The notes under the pieces were generated by a model. That model was given only the letters and a program-made list of their open reading frames with translations, did no database searches and had not been told where the DNA came from. A DNA stretch of 7,174 nucleotides, taken from an uncultured Ruminococcus sp. GTDB lineage: Bacteria; Bacillota; Clostridia; Oscillospirales; CAG-272. The first letter of the stretch is position 1. Every line of letters begins with the position of its first letter. The stretch lies in NCBI GenBank assembly GCA_902778205.1, contig CACYWX010000156.1:1-7174 (forward strand). The letters run 5' to 3'. Positions 1-5,874 of this stretch are shown here, in pieces. Both the position numbers and the translations under genes were made by a program.

Positions 1-657
1 TTCCTCCCAGGTGCCGTACAGCTCCCGGCAGGTCAGGTAGATCCTCCCCTCCGGCGTCTTGGACAGGACCGCGGCCCGGATGATCTCCCCCGTGCGGAAC
101 CGATCGGCAGGATGGGAGACCCGGGACACGGAGATCCGGTCTACCGGCAGAAGGGCGGGCACCCCGGCCCCGATGTCGCAGAAGGCGCCGAAGGGCTCGA
201 GATGGGTGATCCTGACCCGGAGAATGTCCCCGGGAGTCATGGCGGCCATGGCGGTCCGGCAGAAGGAGCGCTGAACGGACCGGCGGGAGCAGACGGCGAT
301 CCGCTCTCCCCGGGGACCCCGCCGGAAGCCCGTGATCCGGAACTGCACCGGCTTGCCCACTCGGGTGATGACGGCGATGTCCCGGGGCTCCGATCCGTCC
401 GGCATGAAAACCGCCTCCTCCTTCGGGATCACGCCTCTGAGGCCGGAGGGAAACTCCACTCTCAGCTCCATGGACGCGCAGTCGCAGAGGACGCAGGGAG
501 CCTCCAGGATGCGTCCCGTCTCCGCCGCCTCAAGGAGGGAATCCGAATCCCGCAGGGCCGCCCGGTTCCGCGGTGTGTCCGTCAGCTCGCCCTCCGGCAC
601 GAAGCTCTCCTCCGCAGTCATGAGCCCGGCTGTTTCTTCTATTGTGTTTCCCTGCAT
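1..657 (-). CDS. S1 RNA-binding domain protein, partial (C-terminus beyond the left edge)
   Basis: The frame is open from an ATG at 657-655 to the window edge, giving 219 residues with no stop. A GAGGTGG ribosome binding site lies at about 664-670. The clear domain is an S1 RNA-binding fold at about residues 141-213: it opens with GDILRVRITHLEPFGAFCDI, continues through the typical ALLPVDRIS strand and ends with the IYLTCRELYGTWEE segment. Residues 40-130 look like a degenerate, cysteine-rich S1-like domain (SGLRGVIPKEEAV, then VGKPVQFRITGF). The GTWEE ending usually leads into a further S1 repeat in Clostridial S1-like proteins, so more domains probably follow outside the window. The likely role is binding RNA or the ribosome in the cytoplasm, related to but smaller than ribosomal protein S1. 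The exact function is unknown. The gene is transcribed divergently from the membrane protein gene at 898. Confidence 0.85.
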   Translation of the reverse strand, partial: MQGNTIEETAGLMTAEESFVPEGELTDTPRNRAALRDSDSLLEAAETGRILEAPCVLCDCASMELRVEFPSGLRGVIPKEEAVFMPDGSEPRDIAVITRVGKPVQFRITGFRRGPRGERIAVCSRRSVQRSFCRTAMAAMTPGDILRVRITHLEPFGAFCDIGAGVPALLPVDRISVSRVSHPADRFRTGEIIRAAVLSKTPEGRIYLTCRELYGTWEE

Positions 658-756
658 TTTGATCCACCTCGTTCCGCGTTTTGCACCATCCTATGCGGGG
701 GAGGCGGGAAATATTCGCCGGCTTGGGGAAACCGCGGGGCTCCCGTTTGCCGCGGA

Positions 757-785
757 TTCATAAATTCTTCAGAAACTGCTTGCAA
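757..785 (-). promoter_or_regulatory. Possible promoter of the S1-domain gene
   Basis: On the minus strand a TTGCAA box (785-780) is followed after exactly 17 bases by TATGAA (762-757). The -10 box matches only four of six consensus positions and lacks the final T, so this is a weaker candidate than its plus-strand partner. It would give a leader of roughly 90 bases before the ATG at 657. Because TTGCAA is its own reverse complement, the same six bases can act as the -35 box in both directions. Confidence 0.35.
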
Positions 786-808
786 TCGGGGAGTTCATGT
801 GGTAAAAT
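780..808 (+). promoter_or_regulatory. Sigma-A-type promoter of the zinc-ribbon membrane protein gene
   Basis: TTGCAA (780-785), a 17-base spacer and TAAAAT (803-808) form a good sigma-A promoter. The TGG just before the -10 box also fits the extended -10 (TGn) pattern. Transcription would begin near 815, leaving a GC-rich leader of about 80 bases before the GTG start at 898. Confidence 0.65.
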
Positions 809-880
809 AATACAGGAATCCGCTGAGGACGGCGGCTAATGCGCACTTGGCCGGCGGAATCCGCGGTGAACTGATTCTGT

Positions 881-888
881 AAAGGAGG
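881..888 (+). promoter_or_regulatory. Ribosome binding site that selects the GTG start at 898
   Basis: AAAGGAGG ends nine bases before GTG at 898-900. An ATG at 891 lies only two bases after it and in a different frame that gives no recognisable protein, so the GTG is the real start. Confidence 0.85.
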
Positions 889-897
889 TAATGATAA

Positions 898-1359
898 GTG
901 AAGTTTTGCCCGAACTGCCATCTGTCCTACGACGACAGCGCCAATGTCTGCGGTCAGTGCGGCGGTCCCCTTCAGATGATCCCCCAGCAGTTCCGTCAGC
1001 AGCCTCAGGTGGCGTACGACTCTGCGGACCATACGGCTGAATTCAGCGCGCAGGATATTTCCGACAACAAGGTCTTCGCCATGCTGCCGTACCTGATGAG
1101 CTTCATCGGAGTGATCGTCGCGCTTCTGGCCGCGCCGTCTTCTCCCTATACCATGTTCCATGTGAGACAGGGGCTGAAGATCAGCGTCACGTCGATCCTT
1201 GTGACCATCGTCGGTATGATCATCCCGTTCCTGGGCTGGTTTGCGGCGGGTGTCTGCGCCATCATTCTTTTGGTCGTGCAGATCATCTGCTTCTTCCGCG
1301 TCTGCAAGGGTGAGGCCAAGGAACCTCCCATTATCAAGAATCTGTCTTTTCTGAAATAA
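898..1359 (+). CDS. Zinc-ribbon, DUF4870/Tic20-like small membrane protein
   Basis: This 153-residue protein begins at GTG behind a strong ribosome binding site. Residues 1-22 form a zinc ribbon with two CxxC knuckles (C4/C7 and C18/C21, in FCPNC and CGQCGG). A glutamine-rich linker follows to about residue 55. The rest is a membrane domain with three hydrophobic segments at about 59-79, 95-113 and 114-134. The MFHVRQGLK motif (86-94) between the first two segments is typical of DUF4870/Tic20-like proteins, whose molecular function is not established. The fusion of a zinc ribbon to this domain is common in Firmicutes. It is a single-gene transcript with its own promoter and a terminator 33 bases after the stop. 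No functional link to the neighbouring operon is visible. Confidence 0.85.
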   Translation: MKFCPNCHLSYDDSANVCGQCGGPLQMIPQQFRQQPQVAYDSADHTAEFSAQDISDNKVFAMLPYLMSFIGVIVALLAAPSSPYTMFHVRQGLKISVTSILVTIVGMIIPFLGWFAAGVCAIILLVVQIICFFRVCKGEAKEPPIIKNLSFLK

Positions 1360-1391
1360 GCCACAGGCATAATTCCTATATCCGTCAATTC

Positions 1392-1430
1392 AAAACGCCC
1401 GTCATCCGGCAACCGGGATGCGGGCGTTTT
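1392..1430. terminator. Bidirectional intrinsic terminator between convergent genes
   Basis: AAAACGCCCG (1392-1401) pairs perfectly with CGGGCGTTTT (1421-1430). The inner part, CATCCGG against CCGGGATG with one bulged base, extends the stem. The A-tract on one side and T-tract on the other let it work in both directions. It sits between the stop of the plus-strand membrane protein gene (1359) and the stop of namZ (1454), so it can end both transcripts. Confidence 0.9.
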
Positions 1431-1453
1431 CTGTGTATAAACGGTTCCGGGGT

Positions 1454-2611
1454 TCACGTCTCCGGATACAGCCTGAACCGGGCGGTTTCCTCACGGTATC
1501 CGGTCAGGGATTCCGACAGGGAGGGAAGATACTCCTCCGGGCAAAAGTTCCCCCGCCGGATGAGGTCGGAGCCGAAGAGATTCGAGAGAAAGGAGCGGTC
1601 CTCGTACCGGTCCGGATGGAGGCGGCGGATCAGGCTCAGGGCGTACACTCCCGTGTCGAAGGGGCGGTAGGTCCTCCGGTCCGTCACGTGGATCTGGATC
1701 CCCCGGCACAGCTCTCCGGCGTACTTAGAGAAGGTGGGCGTGAAGGCGGTCTCCCGGAACAGGCAGCCCGGCAGGATCCCGGCGTCTCCCAATTCCGTCA
1801 GCTCCCGGCGGAGGGCGGCCGAATCCAGCCACGGCGCGCCGAACAGCTCGAAGGGCTTCGTGGTGCCGCGTCCCTCGGATACGTTGGTGCCCTCGAAGAG
1901 GCAGGTGCCGGCGTAGATCAGGGCGCAGTCCACAGAGGGCAGATTGGGAGAGGGGCAGACAAAGGGCAGGTCGCCCTCGTCGAAGAACATCTGACGGACG
2001 ACGTTTTGGCAGGGGATCACCGTGAGGTCACAGCCGATGCCCGCCTTTTCGTTCAGGTACAGGGCCAGCTCGCCGATGGTCATACCGGTCCGGGCCGGGA
2101 TGGGGAAGCGCCCCACGCCGGAGGAAAAGGCCGGATCCAGCAGGTTCCCCTCCGGGACGCAGGCGATCATGGGGGGACGGTCCAGCACCCACACGGGAAC
2201 GCCGTGGGCCGCCGCGGTCCTCATGCAGTCCGTCATGGTGTACTGATAGGTGTAGTACCGGGAGCCGATGTCCTGAATGTCGAAGAGCAGGCATCCCAGA
2301 GACGCCGTGACCTCCTCCGCCCGGGACCGGCCCGGTCCGTAGGTGGAATACACCGGCAGTCCCGTGGCCTCGTCGACGTATTCCTCCACCTCCGCGCCTG
2401 CCTGACGGTCTCCGCGGACGCCGTGCTCCGGGGAAAAGAGCGCCGTCAGGGGACAGAGCTCCCGAAGCGCTTCATAAACGGGCCGGGCGTCCTTTGTAAT
2501 GCCCGTGGGATTGGTCACCAGCCCCACGGAGGAGAACTGCCCGAGTTCCCGGAGCAGGTAAGGCTCGGACAGAAGCGCGTCCGCGCCGGAGAGGATGGTT
2601 CGTTTTGCCAT
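1454..2611 (-). CDS. namZ: NamZ-family exo-beta-N-acetylmuramidase (DUF1343, GH171)
   Basis: This family releases MurNAc from the non-reducing end of peptidoglycan fragments such as MurNAc-GlcNAc. The 385-residue product carries the family motifs in order: LVTNPTG (31-37), SPEHGVRGDRQAG (60-72, with a probable catalytic Glu62), LLFDIQDIGSRYYTYQYTM (108-126), CPSPNLPS (219-226) and FEGTNVSEGRGTTKPFE (239-255). The start is ATG at 2611 with AGGAGG five bases upstream. It is the last gene of the operon, 33 bases after the AmiE-like gene, and a terminator follows. The N-terminus (MAKRTILSGADALL) has no hydrophobic signal peptide, whereas the B. subtilis homologue is exported, so a cytoplasmic site is inferred. 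The usual LDRPNP loop reads LDRPPM (143-148), a departure near the expected active-site region. Family assignment is very secure; the exact substrate is inferred. Confidence 0.92.
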   Translation of the reverse strand: MAKRTILSGADALLSEPYLLRELGQFSSVGLVTNPTGITKDARPVYEALRELCPLTALFSPEHGVRGDRQAGAEVEEYVDEATGLPVYSTYGPGRSRAEEVTASLGCLLFDIQDIGSRYYTYQYTMTDCMRTAAAHGVPVWVLDRPPMIACVPEGNLLDPAFSSGVGRFPIPARTGMTIGELALYLNEKAGIGCDLTVIPCQNVVRQMFFDEGDLPFVCPSPNLPSVDCALIYAGTCLFEGTNVSEGRGTTKPFELFGAPWLDSAALRRELTELGDAGILPGCLFRETAFTPTFSKYAGELCRGIQIHVTDRRTYRPFDTGVYALSLIRRLHPDRYEDRSFLSNLFGSDLIRRGNFCPEEYLPSLSESLTGYREETARFRLYPET

Positions 2612-2644
2612 GGCGGCCTCCTGTGTTATAGGATATGCGAGAGC

Positions 2645-3832
2645 TCAGTCGAAGTACGAGGCCGCGCCCCAGGGTTCGGCGGAATCGGGGCCGTCCAGTC
2701 CCAGGGCCCGGTCCGCCTCGGTCAGGACCACGTTGTGGAAGATCCGGCGGTCCCGGAAGAAGGGTCCCCGGTTGTCGCGACCGTAGTGGACGGAGTTGGT
2801 CAGCAGCACGACGGTGATCCCGGTACGGGCGTCGCAGTAGACCGAGGTGCCCGTGTAGCCGTTGTGGCCATAGGAGCCGGGGGTGGTGAATTCCCCGGAG
2901 GCGGACAGGTCGTGGCGGCGGAGGGAGAAGCCGTATCCCCGGTCCTCGTCCAGTCCGGGGGTGTAGTCGTGGATCGCCAGCTCGAAGGTCCTGCGGTTCA
3001 GAAAGCGTCTGCCCTCCAGAGTCCCGCGGTTCGACAGCATCTTCGCGAAGCGGATCGTGTCGTCCAGGGAGGCGAAGACTCCCGCGTTGCCGGACACGCC
3101 GCCGAGAAAATGGGCGTTCTCGTCGTGGACATGGCCGCAGATATAGTACCCCGTGTGGGAGGACAGCTCCGTGGCCGCGATGTCCGGATCGGCAGGATCG
3201 ACGATGTCCGGCCGGGTCAGCGGATTGTAGCAGGCCGTCCTCATGCCGAGGGGGGAGAACACCAGCTCGTCCGCCAGCTTGTCCAGAGGCGCGCCGGCGA
3301 TGGTCTCCAGGATCCGCTGAAAGAGGATATACCCCATGCAGGAGTAGCGGACCTCCTCCCCGGGCTTGCCAAGGGGCGTGGAATCCAGAATCGTGCGGAC
3401 CGCGTCGTCGGGGCTCTCGCAGACGTTGTACAGCGGGATATGGGGAGAGAGGCCGGAGGTGTGGGTCATGAGATGGCGCAGCTCCACCCCGTTGTAGTTG
3501 CCGGTGTAGTCGAGGAACCGCCAGATGGAGTCGTAGGGCGAGAAGGCGCCGTCCTCCATGAGCCGCAGGGCCACCATGGTGGTGGACATGAGCTTGGAGA
3601 CGGAGGCCATGTCGAAGAGGGTGCGCTCCGTCACGGGCTTCGGATCGGGATGGCAGAGCTCCGTGCCGCTGTAGTCCTGCCGGTTGCCGACGGAGAATTT
3701 CAGAAGGGTCTCGTCTCCGCGGACCACGGCCACGGCGGCGCAGGAATACTGGCTTCCCACCCGCTCGCACACGCGCTTTACGGTGTTCTGAAAGGCGTCG
3801 GAATAGGGTGTTTTTTCTTCGATGAAGGTCAT
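2645..3832 (-). CDS. amiE: Serine hydrolase of the beta-lactamase/PBP4* fold, probable AmiE-type MurNAc-L-alanine amidase
   Basis: The 395-residue product has the class C beta-lactamase fold signatures. The SxxK motif is SVSK (Ser77 nucleophile, Lys80). HLMTHTSGLSP (120-130) is the usual conserved loop. The Tyr motif is Y163-S-C, where many relatives have YSN or YSD. HDENAHFLGGVSGNAGVFAS (236-255) is a block typical of the AmiE and PBP4B-like branch. The third motif is GHNGYTGTS (322-330), replacing KTG. AAGGAGG lies seven bases before the ATG at 3832. In B. subtilis an enzyme of this fold, AmiE, removes stem peptide from MurNAc, and its gene lies just upstream of nagZ-namZ. The same placement before namZ here supports that role. 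A generic esterase or D-amino-acid peptidase cannot be excluded from sequence alone. No signal peptide is seen (MTFIEEKTPYSDAF), suggesting cytoplasmic action. Confidence 0.8.
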   Translation of the reverse strand: MTFIEEKTPYSDAFQNTVKRVCERVGSQYSCAAVAVVRGDETLLKFSVGNRQDYSGTELCHPDPKPVTERTLFDMASVSKLMSTTMVALRLMEDGAFSPYDSIWRFLDYTGNYNGVELRHLMTHTSGLSPHIPLYNVCESPDDAVRTILDSTPLGKPGEEVRYSCMGYILFQRILETIAGAPLDKLADELVFSPLGMRTACYNPLTRPDIVDPADPDIAATELSSHTGYYICGHVHDENAHFLGGVSGNAGVFASLDDTIRFAKMLSNRGTLEGRRFLNRRTFELAIHDYTPGLDEDRGYGFSLRRHDLSASGEFTTPGSYGHNGYTGTSVYCDARTGITVVLLTNSVHYGRDNRGPFFRDRRIFHNVVLTEADRALGLDGPDSAEPWGAASYFD

Positions 3833-3865
3833 GACGGATCCTCCTTGGTGATTCTTGTGTATGTA

Positions 3866-3896
3866 CGCCGTCCCGGATGGGAGGGCGCGGTTTTTT
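3866..3896 (+). terminator. Stem-loop between the kinase and AmiE-like genes, terminator-like only on the antisense strand
   Basis: CGCC-g-TCCC (3866-3874) pairs with GGGA-g-GGCG (3879-3887) around a GGAT loop, with a single G-G mismatch. On the plus strand CGG and six T residues (3891-3896) follow, as in an intrinsic terminator, but no plus-strand gene precedes it. On the operon's own strand the hairpin lies seven bases after the kinase stop with no U-tract. It is therefore not expected to end the operon, and could instead stabilise mRNA ends or stop antisense transcription. Confidence 0.45.
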
Positions 3897-4911
3897 ACTG
3901 CGGGACGACGGCCTCGGGGTCCCGGTCTCCGCGTTTGGCCTCCAGATAGTGGCGGATGACGGCGCGGGTGGGATCGGCCGGTTCTTCGCGCCAGACGAGG
4001 GGAAGGGAGACGCAGGACTCCATAGCCTTCCGGAACAGGGCCCGGACGGAGGGATTGGATTCGAAGAAGCCTCCGGTGAGCACCACGGGGAGCGTTCCGG
4101 ACAGCCTTCCTCCCGCCGCCCGGATCAGCCGCTCACAGTCGGAGGAGAGGGCGTCGGTCTCACCGGCAAGGATGTCCCGGCAGAGGGGATCGCCGCCGTC
4201 GTACAGGCTCACCAGCCCGCAGGCCAGACGGGACAGATCCTTCTTCGGCCGGTTCATGACGAAGGCGATGAGGGCGGGAACGGTGCAGGCCTCGGGGAAG
4301 GGATGCTCCGACGCGGGACCGGATTCATGGGCGGCCCTCCACCGGCTGAAGAAATCGTCCGCATCCTTCTTATTCCCGCTGTCCAGCAGGGCGAGCAGGC
4401 GGCGGACCCCCTCCCTCGCGGCGGACCATCCGCTTCCGGCGTCGCCGAGCACGCTGCCCCAGCCTCCCGCCCGGAGGATCGAATTGTCGGACAGCTGCAG
4501 GAACGCCGACGAGCCCGTACCCGCGATGACGGTCATGCCGGGCTCTCCGGAGGCGAAATTGGCGTGGAGGGACAAGGCTGCGTCGCTGACCTTGGTGGAG
4601 AAGCCTCCGGAGAGGGAGGAGAGCCTTTGATCGAATCCGTTCTCCTGCATGGCCTGGCCCGCCACGGACGAAAATCCCGCCGCGCCCAGGGACACATACC
4701 GGCAGGTTCCGCCGAGGAGGGAGCGGGCCTTTTCCGCACACTGTTCCGCCGCCGCCAGGATTGATTCGGAGGCTCCCTTCGGGTCCGAGGTCACGTTGCC
4801 GGGTCCCGTCCGGGCTTCGGATGCGGGAACCGGTGAATAATCGTCCGTCCGGTAAGCCAGAGCGCGGGTCTTGGTGCCTCCGGCGTCGATGCCGATGAGA
4901 AAATCCGTCAT
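3895..4911 (-). CDS. murK: BadF/BadG-family sugar kinase, probable MurNAc/GlcNAc kinase (MurK)
   Basis: The 338-residue product belongs to the ASKHA-fold BadF/BadG/BcrA/BcrD group, which includes N-acetylglucosamine kinase and Clostridial MurK. Visible motifs are the phosphate-1 loop GIDAGGTKTRA (7-17), SLGAAGF (74-80), a probable catalytic Asp110 in KVSDAALSL, the phosphate-2 loop IAGTGSSAFL (129-138), GGWGSVLGDAGSGW (149-162) and the adenosine-side motif LTGGFFES (278-285). ATG at 4911 is preferred to upstream in-frame codons because GAGGG lies seven bases before it. The predicted reaction is ATP-dependent 6-phosphorylation of MurNAc, and possibly GlcNAc, in the cytoplasm. It starts 10 bases after murQ stops, and its product would be MurQ's substrate, matching the murQ-murK pairing known from Clostridium acetobutylicum. 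Sequence alone cannot separate MurK from a pure GlcNAc kinase; the assignment rests on context. Confidence 0.85.
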   Translation of the reverse strand: MTDFLIGIDAGGTKTRALAYRTDDYSPVPASEARTGPGNVTSDPKGASESILAAAEQCAEKARSLLGGTCRYVSLGAAGFSSVAGQAMQENGFDQRLSSLSGGFSTKVSDAALSLHANFASGEPGMTVIAGTGSSAFLQLSDNSILRAGGWGSVLGDAGSGWSAAREGVRRLLALLDSGNKKDADDFFSRWRAAHESGPASEHPFPEACTVPALIAFVMNRPKKDLSRLACGLVSLYDGGDPLCRDILAGETDALSSDCERLIRAAGGRLSGTLPVVLTGGFFESNPSVRALFRKAMESCVSLPLVWREEPADPTRAVIRHYLEAKRGDRDPEAVVPQ

Positions 4912-4918
4912 GACAAAA

Positions 4919-4923
4919 CCCTC
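4919..4923 (-). promoter_or_regulatory. Kinase ribosome binding site overlapping the murQ stop codon
   Basis: GAGGG (4923-4919) overlaps the murQ stop TGA (4924-4922) by two bases and lies seven bases before the kinase ATG. This layout favours translational coupling, so MurQ and the kinase should be made in linked amounts. Confidence 0.65.
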
Positions 4924-5845
4924 ATGTGCTTGTGAGATGCGCTTGGACCGCCCGGCGGATATGTCCCGACGAAGCGGCAAGCAGGTTTTCCGCCGTCTCC
5001 CGGTCCACGGAGCAGAGACCCATGACCACGGCGGTTTTGGTGCGGTTTCCGGAGGCTTCCAGCAGGGCGGCGGCCTCCTCCTCCCCGCATCCGGCGGCGG
5101 TCATGACGATCCTGCGCGCCCGGTCCGCCAGCTTCTCGTTGGTGATCTGCACGTCCGCCATGAGGTTTCCGTAGGTTTTGCCCGAGAGGATGAAGGCGGC
5201 GGTGGAGATCATGTTGAGGATCATCTTCTGGGCCGAGCCCGCCTTGAGACGGGTGGAGCCGGTGAGGACCTCGGGTCCCGTGACGGCTTCGGCGGCGGCG
5301 TCTGCCAGGGCGGAGATTTTCGCGTCCGCCGTACAGGACACGGCTCCGGTGAAGGCTCCCGCGGACCGGGCATAGGTCAGCCCTCCGATCACATAGGGGG
5401 TCCTGCCCGACGCCGCGACGCCCACCACGGTGTCCCTCTCCGTCAGGTTCAGGGCCTTGAGATCCGACTGCCCCAGCTCCGGGGAATCCTCGGCTCCCTC
5501 CACGGCGTTGAACATGGCGCTCTCCCCGCCCGCGATGAGACCGATGACCATGCCGTCCGGAGGTCCCACGGGAACGCCGAAGGTGGGACGGCATTCCGCG
5601 GCGTCCAGCACGCCCAGGCGTCCGGAGGTGCCGGCTCCCATGTAGATCAGCCTTCCACCCCGGGTGAAGGAGGACGCGGCGGCCTCGGCGATCCGGGCCA
5701 CGGCGGGCAGGGCGGACTCCACGGCCTCGGGCACCCGGCGGTCCTCCCCGTTCATGAGCCGGACGATGTCCGAAGCGGGGAGCAGATCGATGTCGGCGGT
5801 CGCGGGATTGCGGGTTTCGGTGGTCAGGGCGGAGAGCTTTTCCAT
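4922..5845 (-). CDS. murQ: N-acetylmuramic acid 6-phosphate etherase (MurQ)
   Basis: MurQ cleaves the D-lactyl ether of MurNAc-6-phosphate, giving GlcNAc-6-phosphate and D-lactate in the cytoplasm. The 307-residue length is normal for the family. N-terminal LTTETRNPATADID (7-20) is the usual opening. The SIS sugar-phosphate fold is marked by YMGAGTSGRLGVLDAAEC (68-85). Glu84 there and Glu116 in VEGAED correspond to the catalytic glutamates of E. coli MurQ. GVAASGRTPYV (142-152), STRLKAGSAQKMILNM (197-212) and KTYGNLMADVQ (223-233) are further family blocks. The start is ATG at 5845, six bases after AAAGGA (5857-5852). An in-frame ATG at 5860 has no good binding site, and longer in-frame extensions run back through the ABC-F gene in the wrong frame. 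The ABC-F stop lies 29 bases upstream, and no strong promoter is seen in the gap. Confidence 0.97.
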   Translation of the reverse strand: MEKLSALTTETRNPATADIDLLPASDIVRLMNGEDRRVPEAVESALPAVARIAEAAASSFTRGGRLIYMGAGTSGRLGVLDAAECRPTFGVPVGPPDGMVIGLIAGGESAMFNAVEGAEDSPELGQSDLKALNLTERDTVVGVAASGRTPYVIGGLTYARSAGAFTGAVSCTADAKISALADAAAEAVTGPEVLTGSTRLKAGSAQKMILNMISTAAFILSGKTYGNLMADVQITNEKLADRARRIVMTAAGCGEEEAAALLEASGNRTKTAVVMGLCSVDRETAENLLAASSGHIRRAVQAHLTST

Positions 5846-5874
5846 GGGGGATCCTTTCATTATCTTATTATGCT

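Larger units (their letters stand above)
750..866. repeat. Three copies of GAATCCGC around the divergent promoter
   Basis: GAATCCGC occurs on the plus strand at 816-823 and 857-864, and on the minus strand at 759-752. The outer pair extends to a perfect 10-base inverted repeat, CCGCGGATTC (750-759) and GAATCCGCGG (857-866). The two direct copies match over nine bases (GGAATCCGC) and lie 41 bases apart. One copy overlaps the candidate minus-strand -10 box and another sits at the predicted plus-strand transcription start, positions where a repressor could act. An operator role is inference; GC-rich sequence raises the chance of coincidence. Confidence 0.4.

Noticed and set aside
2612..2650. Internal promoter before namZ (TATAAC in the 33-base gap)
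   Set aside because: The hexamer 17 bases upstream (TTCGAC) matches the -35 consensus at only two positions, and the gap fits an ordinary within-operon spacer.
1418..3949. 843-codon open frame on the plus strand opposite namZ and the AmiE-like gene
   Set aside because: Its translation is low-complexity, rich in G, R, V and E, with no recognisable domain, and it lies exactly opposite two well-supported genes with family motifs and ribosome binding sites. Long antisense frames are expected in GC-rich coding DNA.
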